Both the position numbers and the translations under genes were made by a program. A stretch of DNA of 47,316 bases from Lachnospiraceae bacterium UBA1729 (GTDB lineage: Bacteria > Bacillota > Clostridia > Lachnospirales > Lachnospiraceae): positions 1 to 47,316 of the forward strand of contig DCIJ01000107.1 of assembly GCA_002315945.1 (NCBI GenBank), in the 5' to 3' direction. The notes beneath the pieces are model-generated. The model was given only the letters and a program-made list of their open reading frames with translations. It was not told the origin of the DNA and made no database searches. How positions within the stretch are numbered: position 1 is the first letter of the stretch; each line of letters opens with the position of its first letter. Below, in pieces: positions 1 through 7,929 of this stretch.

Positions 1-17
1 TCGCTAATTGTATAATT

Positions 18-42
18 ATCCCAGTAGGCCATCTGGGATTTT
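18..42 (+). terminator. Possible intrinsic terminator of a gene left of the window
   Basis: A 7-bp stem, ATCCCAG (18-24) with CTGGGAT (33-39), encloses an 8-nt loop and is followed by TTTTG and, a little later, by a run of seven T. It would end a + strand transcript that enters the window from the left. No coding sequence is visible between position 1 and the first gene at 193, so the upstream gene cannot be named. Confidence 0.45.
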
Positions 43-150
43 GAAACGATTTTTTTCATATATTCCTTCGATTCTATTCGTTACATTAACCAATATTGGA
101 GATTATAACAGTAATTTTGGCAGGGTAAAATAGAATAAGAACATAAAGTT

Positions 151-159
151 TGATATAAT
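151..159 (+). promoter_or_regulatory. Extended -10 promoter of the zinc-ribbon gene
   Basis: TGATATAAT is an extended -10 element (TGN followed by TATAAT) 34 bp before the start codon at 193. No good -35 lies 17 bp upstream, which is usual for extended -10 promoters. Confidence 0.5.
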
Positions 160-192
160 ATTTGTAATTTTTTTTAAAGGGGATATTTTTTT

Positions 193-1230
193 ATGGTTTG
201 TAGAAGATGTGGAAGAAAGCTTTTGGGATATGACAAGAGCTATAAGTCAGGACTGTGTACCACCTGCAGGAAGATCTATGTGGAGGACCTGGGGGAGAAG
301 GATTTCGAGGAGAAGACCTTTGAAGGACAGGATGATGAAGCAGTAGATTCTGATAATGATATTGCTGCAGGGCAGTATGCCTATAGCAGTAGTAAAGGCA
401 GCAGGAAAAGCAGCAGTAATACTGGTGTGTATGTGATAGCTGGTGTGGTAGTCGGAATTCTGGCAATCGCAGGTGGCATTCTTGTTTCGAATTCCAGAAA
501 ACAGGAAAAGCTGATGAATGAGGTGGCTGCCAGAAATCAGATGGAAACTGTGCAGAGCAATATATTACCCTCTGGTGCAGCCATGCTTCCTACAGAGGAC
601 TCGGTTGATAATTCTCATGTGGATAATGATAAACCCACAGACCAGCAGGACAATTTTGATGTCAACGGGGACGGCCTTAATTCTGAGGTTGAAGTATATG
701 ATGAGGAGGCAGTCAAAGAGCAGGAAAATCCATCAGATACTGAGGCTAAGGAAGAGGGCTATAGATATTCACTTGACAGTGAAAATAAGCTGACAGGAGG
801 ATCTATTGTATTTCCGGTTCCGTCCTTCTTTTTTGATAATGGGAGAAAGGGAAAAAATGATTATACCTTTATCGCTGTAGATGATGGTGATGGCCAGGTT
901 CTTACTGAAAAGGAATCGGCTGTTGGAATGATTTTTGACTCGGAAAAAATGAGCATAGAAGACAGCGATGCCAAAGGACTGTTAAAGCGAATGACAGGAA
1001 CCAATGCCAAGGTTACAGACTGGAAAAAAAGAAACGTTGCCGGTTTCCCAGCCATTGAAATCAGTTTTACCGACAATAATGGTCAGAATGACATAATTGG
1101 TAAGGGAGTATGTGTGACCGATACTGAAACCGGAATAACCTATATGACCATGGTATTTTACTGTGATAAAATTACCTATGATTATACAAAAGATTTTGAT
1201 GCTATGATTGACAATGCTTATGAAAGGTGA
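193..1230 (+). CDS. Zinc-ribbon, single-pass membrane protein with a large outer domain
   Basis: Unnamed membrane protein of 345 residues. The N terminus holds two CxxC pairs (C3/C6 and C22/C25), the pattern of a small zinc ribbon. A polar acidic stretch follows, then one hydrophobic segment at about residues 79-99. The rest, mostly acidic linker and then a folded-looking region from about 205 to 345, should lie outside the cell. The linker contains DVNGDGLNSEVE at about 156-167, close to an EF-hand or dockerin calcium loop (D1, N3, D5, G6, E12) but with N instead of a hydrophobic residue at position 8. The ATG at 193 is preceded by AAAGGGG with suitable spacing. This zinc ribbon-TM-outer domain layout occurs in many uncharacterised Firmicutes proteins. 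Function is unknown. Confidence 0.8.
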   Translation: MVCRRCGRKLLGYDKSYKSGLCTTCRKIYVEDLGEKDFEEKTFEGQDDEAVDSDNDIAAGQYAYSSSKGSRKSSSNTGVYVIAGVVVGILAIAGGILVSNSRKQEKLMNEVAARNQMETVQSNILPSGAAMLPTEDSVDNSHVDNDKPTDQQDNFDVNGDGLNSEVEVYDEEAVKEQENPSDTEAKEEGYRYSLDSENKLTGGSIVFPVPSFFFDNGRKGKNDYTFIAVDDGDGQVLTEKESAVGMIFDSEKMSIEDSDAKGLLKRMTGTNAKVTDWKKRNVAGFPAIEISFTDNNGQNDIIGKGVCVTDTETGITYMTMVFYCDKITYDYTKDFDAMIDNAYER

Positions 1231-1238
1231 AAGAGAAA

Positions 1239-1526
1239 ATGAAACATCACATTATTGTAAAATGGAATGACAAGGTAGAGGATAAGGCAGCACTTATCCC
1301 TGATATAAAAGAGCTGTTTGATAAGACTCTGACTATTGAAGGAATTCATAAGGTTGAACTGATTCCTAATGTAATTGAGCGTCCAAACAGATACGATCTG
1401 ATGATTGCCATTACTATGGAAGAGAGTGCCCTTACCACATACGATGACAGTGTATATCACAAGGACTGGAAGGCACAGTACGGAAGTCTTATTGAGACAA
1501 AATGCATTTTTGACAGTGAAAATTAA
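1239..1526 (+). CDS. Dabb (stress-responsive alpha/beta barrel) domain protein
   Basis: Small protein of 95 residues matching the Dabb family of dimeric ferredoxin-like barrels. It begins HHIIVKWND and ends with the family's YDDSVYHKDW...CIFD block, where the conserved Y...H pair is seen. In-frame GTG at 1227 overlaps the stop of the upstream gene, but ATG at 1239 has AAGGTG nine bases upstream and starts right at the domain, so I prefer it. It is probably cotranscribed with the zinc-ribbon gene. Known members range from stress proteins to small cyclases; nothing here fixes a substrate, so the role is open. Confidence 0.75.
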   Translation: MKHHIIVKWNDKVEDKAALIPDIKELFDKTLTIEGIHKVELIPNVIERPNRYDLMIAITMEESALTTYDDSVYHKDWKAQYGSLIETKCIFDSEN

Positions 1527-1565
1527 CCTGTTACCTGCGAAATATTACCTCTTACTGAATAAATA

Positions 1566-1593
1566 TTTACTTTTATTTCCAATTGGATAAAAT
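1566..1593 (+). promoter_or_regulatory. Candidate promoter of the LytTR operon
   Basis: TTTACT, 16 bp, TAAAAT lies 74 bp before the LytTR start codon. The leader between them contains a small CTCCC-GGCA-GGGAG hairpin (1623-1636). The two TTACCT repeats just upstream (1531-1551) could be regulator sites, but that is only a guess. Confidence 0.45.
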
Positions 1594-1666
1594 GAATCCA
1601 TCACTTGCAAGTACAACACAGACTCCCGGCAGGGAGCTGGAGAATAACGGATAACCAGGTGGAAAC

Positions 1667-2116
1667 ATGAGGATAAAAATTGAAATCGATCCTGGACTGG
1701 AAGAAGAGTTTCTAACCATTCACTGTAAGGAACTGACTCCTGACATATTAAAGCTTCAAAATATGATTGAGAAGGAGTCCAAGGCCTCAGGCATGTTTGT
1801 CTTCTACAAGGGAGACAGCGAATATTATCTGAATATTGACAGCATTCTGTTTTTTGAAACCCAGGACAACAAAGTTCTGGCCCATACCAGAGATGATATG
1901 TTTGAGACAAAATATAAGCTGTATGAGTTGGAGAAGATTCTCCCTCAGGCTTTTGTCAGAATTTCAAAGTCATCCATAGTCAATACAAAAAAGATATATT
2001 CAATCAATAGAAATCTGACAGCCTCAAGCCTTATTGAATTTAAGGGAACTCACAAACAGATTTTTGTGTCTAGGGCATACTACAAAATTTTAAAAGAAAA
2101 AATGGAAAGAGAGTAA
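1667..2116 (+). CDS. LytTR-domain DNA-binding regulator
   Basis: Stand-alone LytTR transcription factor of 149 residues. The first 45 residues have no recognisable receiver domain. The LytTR domain (about 45-147) shows the expected landmarks: YLNIDSILFFETQDNKVLAHT, then YELEKILP and FVRISKSSIVNTKKI, with VSRAYY near the end. There is no phosphorylation domain and no histidine kinase nearby, so it is not a classical two-component regulator. The next gene follows after 5 bp and encodes a LiaF-like membrane protein. Such LytTR-membrane protein pairs are common in Firmicutes, where the membrane protein often restrains the regulator. That relationship is inferred here. Confidence 0.9.
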   Translation: MRIKIEIDPGLEEEFLTIHCKELTPDILKLQNMIEKESKASGMFVFYKGDSEYYLNIDSILFFETQDNKVLAHTRDDMFETKYKLYELEKILPQAFVRISKSSIVNTKKIYSINRNLTASSLIEFKGTHKQIFVSRAYYKILKEKMERE

Positions 2117-2121
2117 AGAAA

Positions 2122-2835
2122 ATGAAAAAGAGAAATACATTCTATGGCCTGTTTTTTATAGGAGTGGCAATTTTACTGCTGTTAACATCAATGAATATTA
2201 TTTCATTATGTTTTAGTCTGTGGACTTTGGTGCTGGGCCTGATTTTTGCCTATACACTGCTACACAGCCTTATGGATTTAAATTACACTGGTGCAGTTTT
2301 TTCGGTGGCCTTTTTATACATGGTTTTTGACGGCCCCCTTCATCTGCCTGATGTTGGATTCGCAACACTTATGCTGGTTGCTTTATTCTTATCAATTGGG
2401 CTGTCATTTATTCTGCCCAACAGATTTAAGAATATGCACTTTCATGATCATGGAAAGAAATTCAAAAATGCTCCCAAGGGTGTAGTTATTGATGAGGCTG
2501 ATGACAACAGTGTGTTTTTTTCAAACCGTTTTGGAGCCACCAGCAAGTATGTGAACAGTGATGATTTTCAGTATGGATCCTTCATTAATGAATTTGGTGA
2601 GATGAAGGTTTTTTTTGACAATGTCAAAGTAAGTGGCTCCATAGCTGAAATAGATATTACTAATTCTTTTGGAGAGATGACTCTGTATGTACCAAAGACC
2701 TGGAAGATTGAAGATAACATCCATGTGTTTGTGGGAGCTGTTTCTGAAAAAAATGACAGTAAGTCCATGGATCTGCCAGTGCTTAAGTTAAAAGGAAATG
2801 TCTGCTTCGGCGAAGTGGCTATAATATATGTATAG
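2122..2835 (+). CDS. LiaF-like membrane protein (cell-wall-active antibiotics response domain)
   Basis: Membrane protein of 237 residues. Residues 8-97 form about four closely packed hydrophobic helices of the LiaI/LiaF N-terminal type. A cytoplasm- or surface-facing beta-rich domain follows (about 115-237), with the family signature NSFGEMTLYVPKTWKI and a repeat-like NEFGEMKVFFDNVKV before it. This is the DUF2154/LiaF C-terminal domain. In Bacillus, LiaF inhibits the LiaRS cell-envelope stress system. Here the partner is the LytTR protein directly upstream, so the pair may sense membrane or wall stress. A strong hairpin follows the stop. Confidence 0.8.
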   Translation: MKKRNTFYGLFFIGVAILLLLTSMNIISLCFSLWTLVLGLIFAYTLLHSLMDLNYTGAVFSVAFLYMVFDGPLHLPDVGFATLMLVALFLSIGLSFILPNRFKNMHFHDHGKKFKNAPKGVVIDEADDNSVFFSNRFGATSKYVNSDDFQYGSFINEFGEMKVFFDNVKVSGSIAEIDITNSFGEMTLYVPKTWKIEDNIHVFVGAVSEKNDSKSMDLPVLKLKGNVCFGEVAIIYV

Positions 2836-2866
2836 TCTGCTGAATATAGATTTAGGAAAGCTGTAG

Positions 2867-2906
2867 ATACCCCCAGTAAGTTTGTTGATGAACTGGGGGT
2901 ATTTTG
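2867..2906 (+). terminator. Terminator after the LytTR-LiaF pair
   Basis: A perfect 11-bp stem, ATACCCCCAGT (2867-2877) with ACTGGGGGTAT (2892-2902), has a 14-nt loop. It is followed only by TTTGC, so the T tract is short. Confidence 0.7.
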
Positions 2907-2988
2907 CATTGATATAAAAGTAATGAGCAAATAGAATAAAAACAGGCCTAGCTTTGGACAAAGAAAAGATTGAAAGGCAAGAGGTGAA

Positions 2989-3687
2989 ATGTTGAAAAAA
3001 AAGACGGGAATTCTGTATGGGGTGGGTGTAGGCCCCGGGGATCCGGAAAATATTACCATAAAGGCGTTAAAAATTATAAATCAGACAAAATATCTGGCGT
3101 TTCCAGGCAATAAGCCTGAGGAAACCTTGTGTGTCAAAATTGCAATACCTGTTATGGACAGCCCCGAAAAAAAGGAATACATTGCCTGCCCGGTCACTAT
3201 GACTAAGGACAAGGCAGTGCTGGAGGCAGATTATGAGGCCATCAGGGACAAAATAGTGCCTATCCTTGAGAGGGGAGAGGATGTGGCCTTTCTCAATCTG
3301 GGGGACCCGACGGTTTATGCCACATATATGTATGTTCACAAAAAGGTTGAGGAGGCGGGCTTTGAAGCCAGAATAATTAATGGAATAACCTCCTTTTGTG
3401 CTGCTGCGGCAAGACTTGATATTTCTTTAGGGATGAGGAATGAGATTATTCACATTATCCCTGGTTCATATGATATTGAGACGGTTTTACAATATCCAGG
3501 GACCAAGGTCTTGATGAAGTCTGCCAGCAAGATGGACTATGTGAAAAAAACTCTGGTGGAAAAGGGGCTGACTGCCATGATGGTAGAAAACTGTGGCCTG
3601 GAAAACGAACGGATTTTTTTAACAGCAAAGGAGATTGATGAGGAGGCTGGCTATATGTCTTTGATTATTGTACGGGATGATAAATGA
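2989..3687 (+). CDS. cobI: Precorrin-2 / cobalt-factor-2 C20-methyltransferase
   Basis: SAM-dependent methyltransferase of the tetrapyrrole methylase family, 232 residues, about the usual length. It adds the C20 methyl group to precorrin-2 or cobalt-factor II in corrin ring synthesis. The N-terminal GVGVGPGDPENIT loop, the central LNLGDPTVYATYMYVH block typical of CobI/CbiL, and the late MVENCGLENERI segment support the call. Anaerobes normally use the cobalt-early branch (name CbiL). It stands alone here: a terminator precedes it and a chemoreceptor follows. No cobalamin riboswitch is visible in its 150-bp upstream gap. The only other cobalamin gene in the window, cobD, lies 37 kb away. Confidence 0.9.
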   Translation: MLKKKTGILYGVGVGPGDPENITIKALKIINQTKYLAFPGNKPEETLCVKIAIPVMDSPEKKEYIACPVTMTKDKAVLEADYEAIRDKIVPILERGEDVAFLNLGDPTVYATYMYVHKKVEEAGFEARIINGITSFCAAAARLDISLGMRNEIIHIIPGSYDIETVLQYPGTKVLMKSASKMDYVKKTLVEKGLTAMMVENCGLENERIFLTAKEIDEEAGYMSLIIVRDDK

Positions 3688-3716
3688 AATAGGAAAATGG
3701 CACAAAAAAGTGTGTG

Positions 3717-3760
3717 AAATGTGCAAAAATATGGCACATTTGTTGAGAAAATGATATAAT
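3717..3760 (+). promoter_or_regulatory. Inverted repeat and extended -10 promoter of the first chemoreceptor gene
   Basis: AAATGTGC (3717-3724) and GCACATTT (3734-3741) form a perfect 8-bp inverted repeat with a 9-bp spacer. An extended -10, TGATATAAT (3752-3760), follows, so the right arm covers the -35 position. A regulator binding there could control the promoter. Confidence 0.5.
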
Positions 3761-3838
3761 CATCGAGATATTCGAAATATTTTACAATATGTAATTAATG
3801 TCTGATTAATAGGGATTAATACAATTTGGAGGAAAAAA

Positions 3839-5881
3839 ATGAAGAAGATTAGTACCAAGATGTTATGCTCGATATTACCGGTTATTATATTGGCATTCGT
3901 TCTTCTTACAAGTATTGCGGCTATTAATTCTGAGAGAGTGCTTTCAAAAGAGATTGCCAATGGAATGAATTCAACTCTTGAGGCCAGAGCCGGAGAGATA
4001 AACAGTGACCTGGAAGCGGTAAAGACTACAGCACGTGTTATTTCGAGAACCGTAGCAGGTACCTATAGAGGTTTTTCTCTGGAAAAATATGAAGATCTTC
4101 TAAAAACAATTATTAGTGATAATGATATGGTTTTGGGAAGTGGAATCTGGTTTGCTCCCTATGAGTACAATACAGGCATGGAGTATTGTGGACCATATAT
4201 TTACAAGGATGGGGGAGATATCGTTGTTACCTATGATTACAGTAATGCAGAGTATGATTACTTTAATCAGGAGTACTATACAATAGCTCAGTCAAATAAG
4301 GATGCTGTGATTACCAATCCTTATTACGATGCGACCAGTGGTCTGGTTATGAGTACCTGTACAATGCCTATTTTTGACAAGGAGCGTTTTGCAGGATGTA
4401 TATCTGTTGATGTGGAGCTTAGCTCATTAACATCACTTATTGACGGGATTACTGTTGGTGAGAATGGCAGGGCTATTCTGATAGATACTGTTGGAACCTT
4501 CTTAGCAGGTGTTGATGAGGATAAGGTATCGTCAGGAGTTAATATTGCTACAGATGAACAGTATGGTGCAATTGCAGCTGATATCCTGGCAAATTCAGAG
4601 GGTGTAACCTATGGAACCCTGAATGGTGAAAAGTATACCTTCTATTATGAAACAGTATCCGCCAGCGGCTGGAAGATTATTATCCAGATGCCTAATTCCG
4701 AACTGAATCAGCCTATAGTAAATATGGTTACCAAGCTTTCAGTAGTCAGTGTAATTGCATTGTTGCTGACTATAGTGATTATTGTAATTCAGATTAATTC
4801 TGTAACCAGGGCTATTAAGAAGACAGAGCAGGTGGTAGAGATTGTATCTACAGGTGATCTTACCGTAGAGATAGACGACGCTCTTATTTCGAGAAATGAT
4901 GAGCTTGGAAGTATGGCAAAAGCTACCAGAGAACTGGTTGAAAGGCTAAGAGAAATTGCTATTCAGATTCAGCAGGCATCCAGGGATGTGCTTCATGCTG
5001 GTGATGAACTGTCAAGCGTGGCAGATCAGAGTAGCCAGACTGCAGACGATATTTCGTCAGCAATTGATGATATCAGCAAGGGGGCAGTCAGCCAGGCTGA
5101 GGATGTGGAGAATGCTACTGGTGAAGTAAGCCAGATGGGTGACATTATTGAACAGATTACCTTCAACGTTGGTAAGCTCAATGAAACCAGTGCTACCATG
5201 CAGGCTGAAGGTGACGAGTCCTCCAGAATCATGAAGGAGCTTGAAGCGGCTACCAACATGACTGTTGAAGGAATTAAGAAGGTTTCTGTTAACATTGAAG
5301 CTACAGATGAGTCTGTTCATGCAATTACCGAGGCGGTTAATCTGATTACCGGCATCGCAAGTCAGACCAATCTTTTGAGTCTGAATGCTTCAATCGAAGC
5401 TGCAAGAGCAGGAGAGGCAGGACGAGGATTTGCTGTTGTTGCATCTGAGATTCAGCACTTATCAGAAGAGTCCTCTAATTCAGCTGGCAGAATAGCTCAG
5501 ATAGTAAAACAGCTGTCTGCTGATTCCAGAACTTCACTGGAGGTTATGGAGGAAGTTAAGGTTGAACTTGCGAATACTCAGGCCAAGCTGGCAGAAACTA
5601 TTGAAAAATTCTCAATGGTTAGCAACGGCATAATTTCTTCAAAGCAGGATACAGGATACATTAATACTCAGGCAACTGACTGCGGCTCCAAGAGAGACAG
5701 AATTGTCGACATTATTCAGAATCTGTCTGCTGTTTCTGAGGAGAATGCGGCTTCAACCGAAGAGACAACAGCAGCTATGCAGGAACTCAATGCAACAATT
5801 AATATTCTGGCGGGAAGCGCAGAGGAACTGAAAGACCTGGCAGTTAAGCTGGAAGAAAATACACAGTTCTTTAAACTATAA
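3839..5881 (+). CDS. Methyl-accepting chemotaxis protein (dCache sensor)
   Basis: Transmembrane chemoreceptor of 680 residues. TM1 is at about 7-27 and the outer ligand-binding region at about 35-290. That region has double-Cache features (GIWFAPYEYN, YDYFNQEYYTIAQ, ISVDVELSSLTSLID, GRAILIDTVGTFLAG). TM2 is at about 296-320, followed by a HAMP domain and a long signalling coiled coil. The conserved hairpin tip lies near residue 506 onward: ASQTNLLSLNASIEAARAGE, then AGRGFAVVASEI. It should pass ligand binding to CheA/CheW and so steer the flagellar motor; none of those genes is in the window. The ATG has GGAGG eight bases upstream. The next gene starts only 17 bp after the stop. The ligand is unknown; dCache receptors often bind amino acids or organic acids. 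Confidence 0.95.
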   Translation: MKKISTKMLCSILPVIILAFVLLTSIAAINSERVLSKEIANGMNSTLEARAGEINSDLEAVKTTARVISRTVAGTYRGFSLEKYEDLLKTIISDNDMVLGSGIWFAPYEYNTGMEYCGPYIYKDGGDIVVTYDYSNAEYDYFNQEYYTIAQSNKDAVITNPYYDATSGLVMSTCTMPIFDKERFAGCISVDVELSSLTSLIDGITVGENGRAILIDTVGTFLAGVDEDKVSSGVNIATDEQYGAIAADILANSEGVTYGTLNGEKYTFYYETVSASGWKIIIQMPNSELNQPIVNMVTKLSVVSVIALLLTIVIIVIQINSVTRAIKKTEQVVEIVSTGDLTVEIDDALISRNDELGSMAKATRELVERLREIAIQIQQASRDVLHAGDELSSVADQSSQTADDISSAIDDISKGAVSQAEDVENATGEVSQMGDIIEQITFNVGKLNETSATMQAEGDESSRIMKELEAATNMTVEGIKKVSVNIEATDESVHAITEAVNLITGIASQTNLLSLNASIEAARAGEAGRGFAVVASEIQHLSEESSNSAGRIAQIVKQLSADSRTSLEVMEEVKVELANTQAKLAETIEKFSMVSNGIISSKQDTGYINTQATDCGSKRDRIVDIIQNLSAVSEENAASTEETTAAMQELNATINILAGSAEELKDLAVKLEENTQFFKL

Positions 5882-5898
5882 ATTTTAAATTGGGTAAT

Positions 5899-7803
5899 AT
5901 GATGAAAAATTTGATTTCGATTTGTAAATCAGCACTTATAGTGGTAACTCTTGTTACCACTTTTGTGCTTGTGGGAAAGCCTCTAACAGCAAGAGCTGAT
6001 GAGGGTGGTTTTTATATTGAGAACTTTGATTCTTATGTAACGGTATATCCTGATGCCTCCTGCGATGTGCAGGTAGAAATGGATGTGGTATTTACAGAGG
6101 ACAGACATGGAATATATGCATATCTGCCTGGCAGCGTGTGCATAGACAGAGTGGATACCGAAGGAAATGTTACAACCGAGTACTATTCCCCCAACTGTTA
6201 TAACCACTGGGTGGATGAGTACAACTGGAAGGTGGACGGGCAGACCATTATTATTGGTGATGAGGATGTACTGGTGAACGGTCCTATTCACTATTCCTAT
6301 GGTTATACCTATGAATTTGGTGATGACAGAACTGATGCCTATGACGAACTGTACTATTCATTAATAGGTAATGGCTGGGATTGCCAGATTAACAATGCAT
6401 ATTTTCAGATATACTTTGAAAAGGGGGCAGACCTGTCAGAGATTCAGTTCTATTCTGGACCTGAGGGCACAAGCAGCTCTGACAATGTATACTGGGAGAT
6501 TGATGAATCAGAGAATATAGTCTATGGACAGGTGTTAAATGGCCTCAATCCAAGAGATGCCCTGACTGTATTCCTGCGTCTGCCTAATGGATATTATGAT
6601 CAGGTAGTACCTTATGAGAGCAATATTTCCTTATGGGTAGTGATCGGAATAATAATTGCAGCCATTGCAGGCATCAGAATGCTTTTAGTTAATATGAGAA
6701 GCGGAACTGTTGTAGAGACCGTAGAATTCTATCCACCGGATGATGTATCCAGTGCTGATGCAGGCTATGTTACAGATATGTTTGCAGATAATGAGGATTT
6801 CCTGTCTCTGATAGTATGGTTTGCCTGCAAAAAGTTCATTAAGATTGAAGAGATAAGAAGTCCCTATGGAGATCCTAAGGACAGGCCTACAGTTACAATT
6901 AAGCCTGTCAAAGAGCTGCCTGAGAGCGCGCCTTTGTATATGAAAGAAATCTTCAAGGCACTGAAAAAAACTGGGGCAAAGCGCGGCGAGGCTATGTATA
7001 ATGCGCTGGGAGTAGCAAGGACAAGCTTAGAGGATTCATATAAGGGCAAGAGAGCCCTGACCAGCTCTCTGAAGAAGTTTGCTAACAAAGCCCTTTATCT
7101 GATTATTCTTGCCCTGTTGGGACTGGAACAGTTTGAAGTAATGAAAAATGCTTCTGACATGGTAATAATTATTTTCCCTGGATTAACCCTGTACACAGCC
7201 TTCTGGATGTATGTGGGCTACAAGCTGGAGCCCCTTAATATGTCTGCCAGATGGGTTAAAATCAGTACAGTTTTAGGACTGGTGATTCCCTACCTGATAT
7301 TCTTTGCCATAGACTGTGCTATTCTGGGAACAAATATGATATTTGGAGATATTGTGTTCCATGGGCTCTGTCTCCTGTCTATTCTTTTTGTTGCACACAC
7401 CAGTACAGCGACAGCCTACAGGGCAACACTGATAGGCAAGCTGAAAGGCTTTAAGAACTTTATTTCTACAGCCGAGCTGGATAGAATCAATATGCTATGC
7501 AATGACAATCCGGAGTATTTTTATGATATTCTGCCTTATGCATATGTATTTGGACTGACAGACGTATGGATTAAGCAGTTTGAGTCAATTCCAGTGAAGC
7601 CATTGTTTGGAGATGCCAGTGACATGGGAACAGTATTATATGCTCATAGTCTGATTAACAGCTGTTCCAGCCTTAAGAGTGATGTTCAGAAAAATATAAC
7701 CACATACAATGAAGCCAGATCCAAGTCTACTTCAAGCTCAAGCGGTGGTGGCTTTGGAAGCTCAGGCGGCGGCTTCGGCGGCGGCGGTGGCGGTTCCTGG
7801 TAA
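5899..7803 (+). CDS. DUF2207 family membrane protein with signal peptide and glycine-rich tail
   Basis: Membrane protein of 634 residues from this start; TTG at 5890 and ATG at 5902 are alternatives and no strong ribosome site decides. A signal peptide ends near ARA-DEGG. The outer DUF2207 domain (about 35-245) is followed by a TM helix (SLWVVIGIIIAAIAGI). A cytoplasmic stretch carries FYPPDDVSSADAGYVTD, the family's typical PP..S.A.AGYL-like motif. Two to four more helices (about 400-490) come next, then a C-terminal glycine/serine tail ending GGGGGGSW, a hallmark of the family. The function is unknown across the family. It sits directly behind the chemoreceptor gene and is probably cotranscribed with it; a hairpin terminator follows. 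Confidence 0.85.
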   Translation: MMKNLISICKSALIVVTLVTTFVLVGKPLTARADEGGFYIENFDSYVTVYPDASCDVQVEMDVVFTEDRHGIYAYLPGSVCIDRVDTEGNVTTEYYSPNCYNHWVDEYNWKVDGQTIIIGDEDVLVNGPIHYSYGYTYEFGDDRTDAYDELYYSLIGNGWDCQINNAYFQIYFEKGADLSEIQFYSGPEGTSSSDNVYWEIDESENIVYGQVLNGLNPRDALTVFLRLPNGYYDQVVPYESNISLWVVIGIIIAAIAGIRMLLVNMRSGTVVETVEFYPPDDVSSADAGYVTDMFADNEDFLSLIVWFACKKFIKIEEIRSPYGDPKDRPTVTIKPVKELPESAPLYMKEIFKALKKTGAKRGEAMYNALGVARTSLEDSYKGKRALTSSLKKFANKALYLIILALLGLEQFEVMKNASDMVIIIFPGLTLYTAFWMYVGYKLEPLNMSARWVKISTVLGLVIPYLIFFAIDCAILGTNMIFGDIVFHGLCLLSILFVAHTSTATAYRATLIGKLKGFKNFISTAELDRINMLCNDNPEYFYDILPYAYVFGLTDVWIKQFESIPVKPLFGDASDMGTVLYAHSLINSCSSLKSDVQKNITTYNEARSKSTSSSSGGGFGSSGGGFGGGGGGSW

Positions 7804-7830
7804 TTTTAATATCAGAAGAAAAATAACATT

Positions 7831-7863
7831 TACCCGTCAGTTTTATATTGACGGGTATTGTTA
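7831..7863 (+). terminator. Terminator after the DUF2207 gene
   Basis: A 9-bp stem, TACCCGTCA (7831-7839) with TGACGGGTA (7849-7857), has a 9-nt loop and a weak tail TTGTT. The right arm contains TTGACG (7848-7853), which could be the -35 of a promoter for the symporter gene. The hexamer 17 bp further on (TAGTCT) is poor, so that promoter is uncertain. Confidence 0.6.
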
Positions 7864-7929
7864 TGCATGATAGTCTTTAGTTATTTCAAAGCTAAATGCT
7901 TTAAAACGTTAAAGAGAGAGGGAAAAATA

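Noticed and set aside
2836..2988. Possible cobalamin riboswitch before cobI
   Set aside because: No B12-box-like sequence or multi-stem fold is visible; the gap holds only the upstream terminator and a ribosome site.
2568..3059. 163-codon open frame on the - strand
   Set aside because: Antisense to the LiaF-like gene and cobI and spanning their terminator; no ribosome site and no recognisable domain.
3732..3747. Sigma-54-like promoter (TGGCAC, 5 bp, TTGAG) before the first chemoreceptor
   Set aside because: The -12 element lacks the invariant GC, and a good extended -10 for the main sigma factor lies just downstream.
7735..7800. GGC-rich repeat at the end of the DUF2207 gene
   Set aside because: The glycine-rich tail is a normal feature of this protein family, not a mobile repeat.
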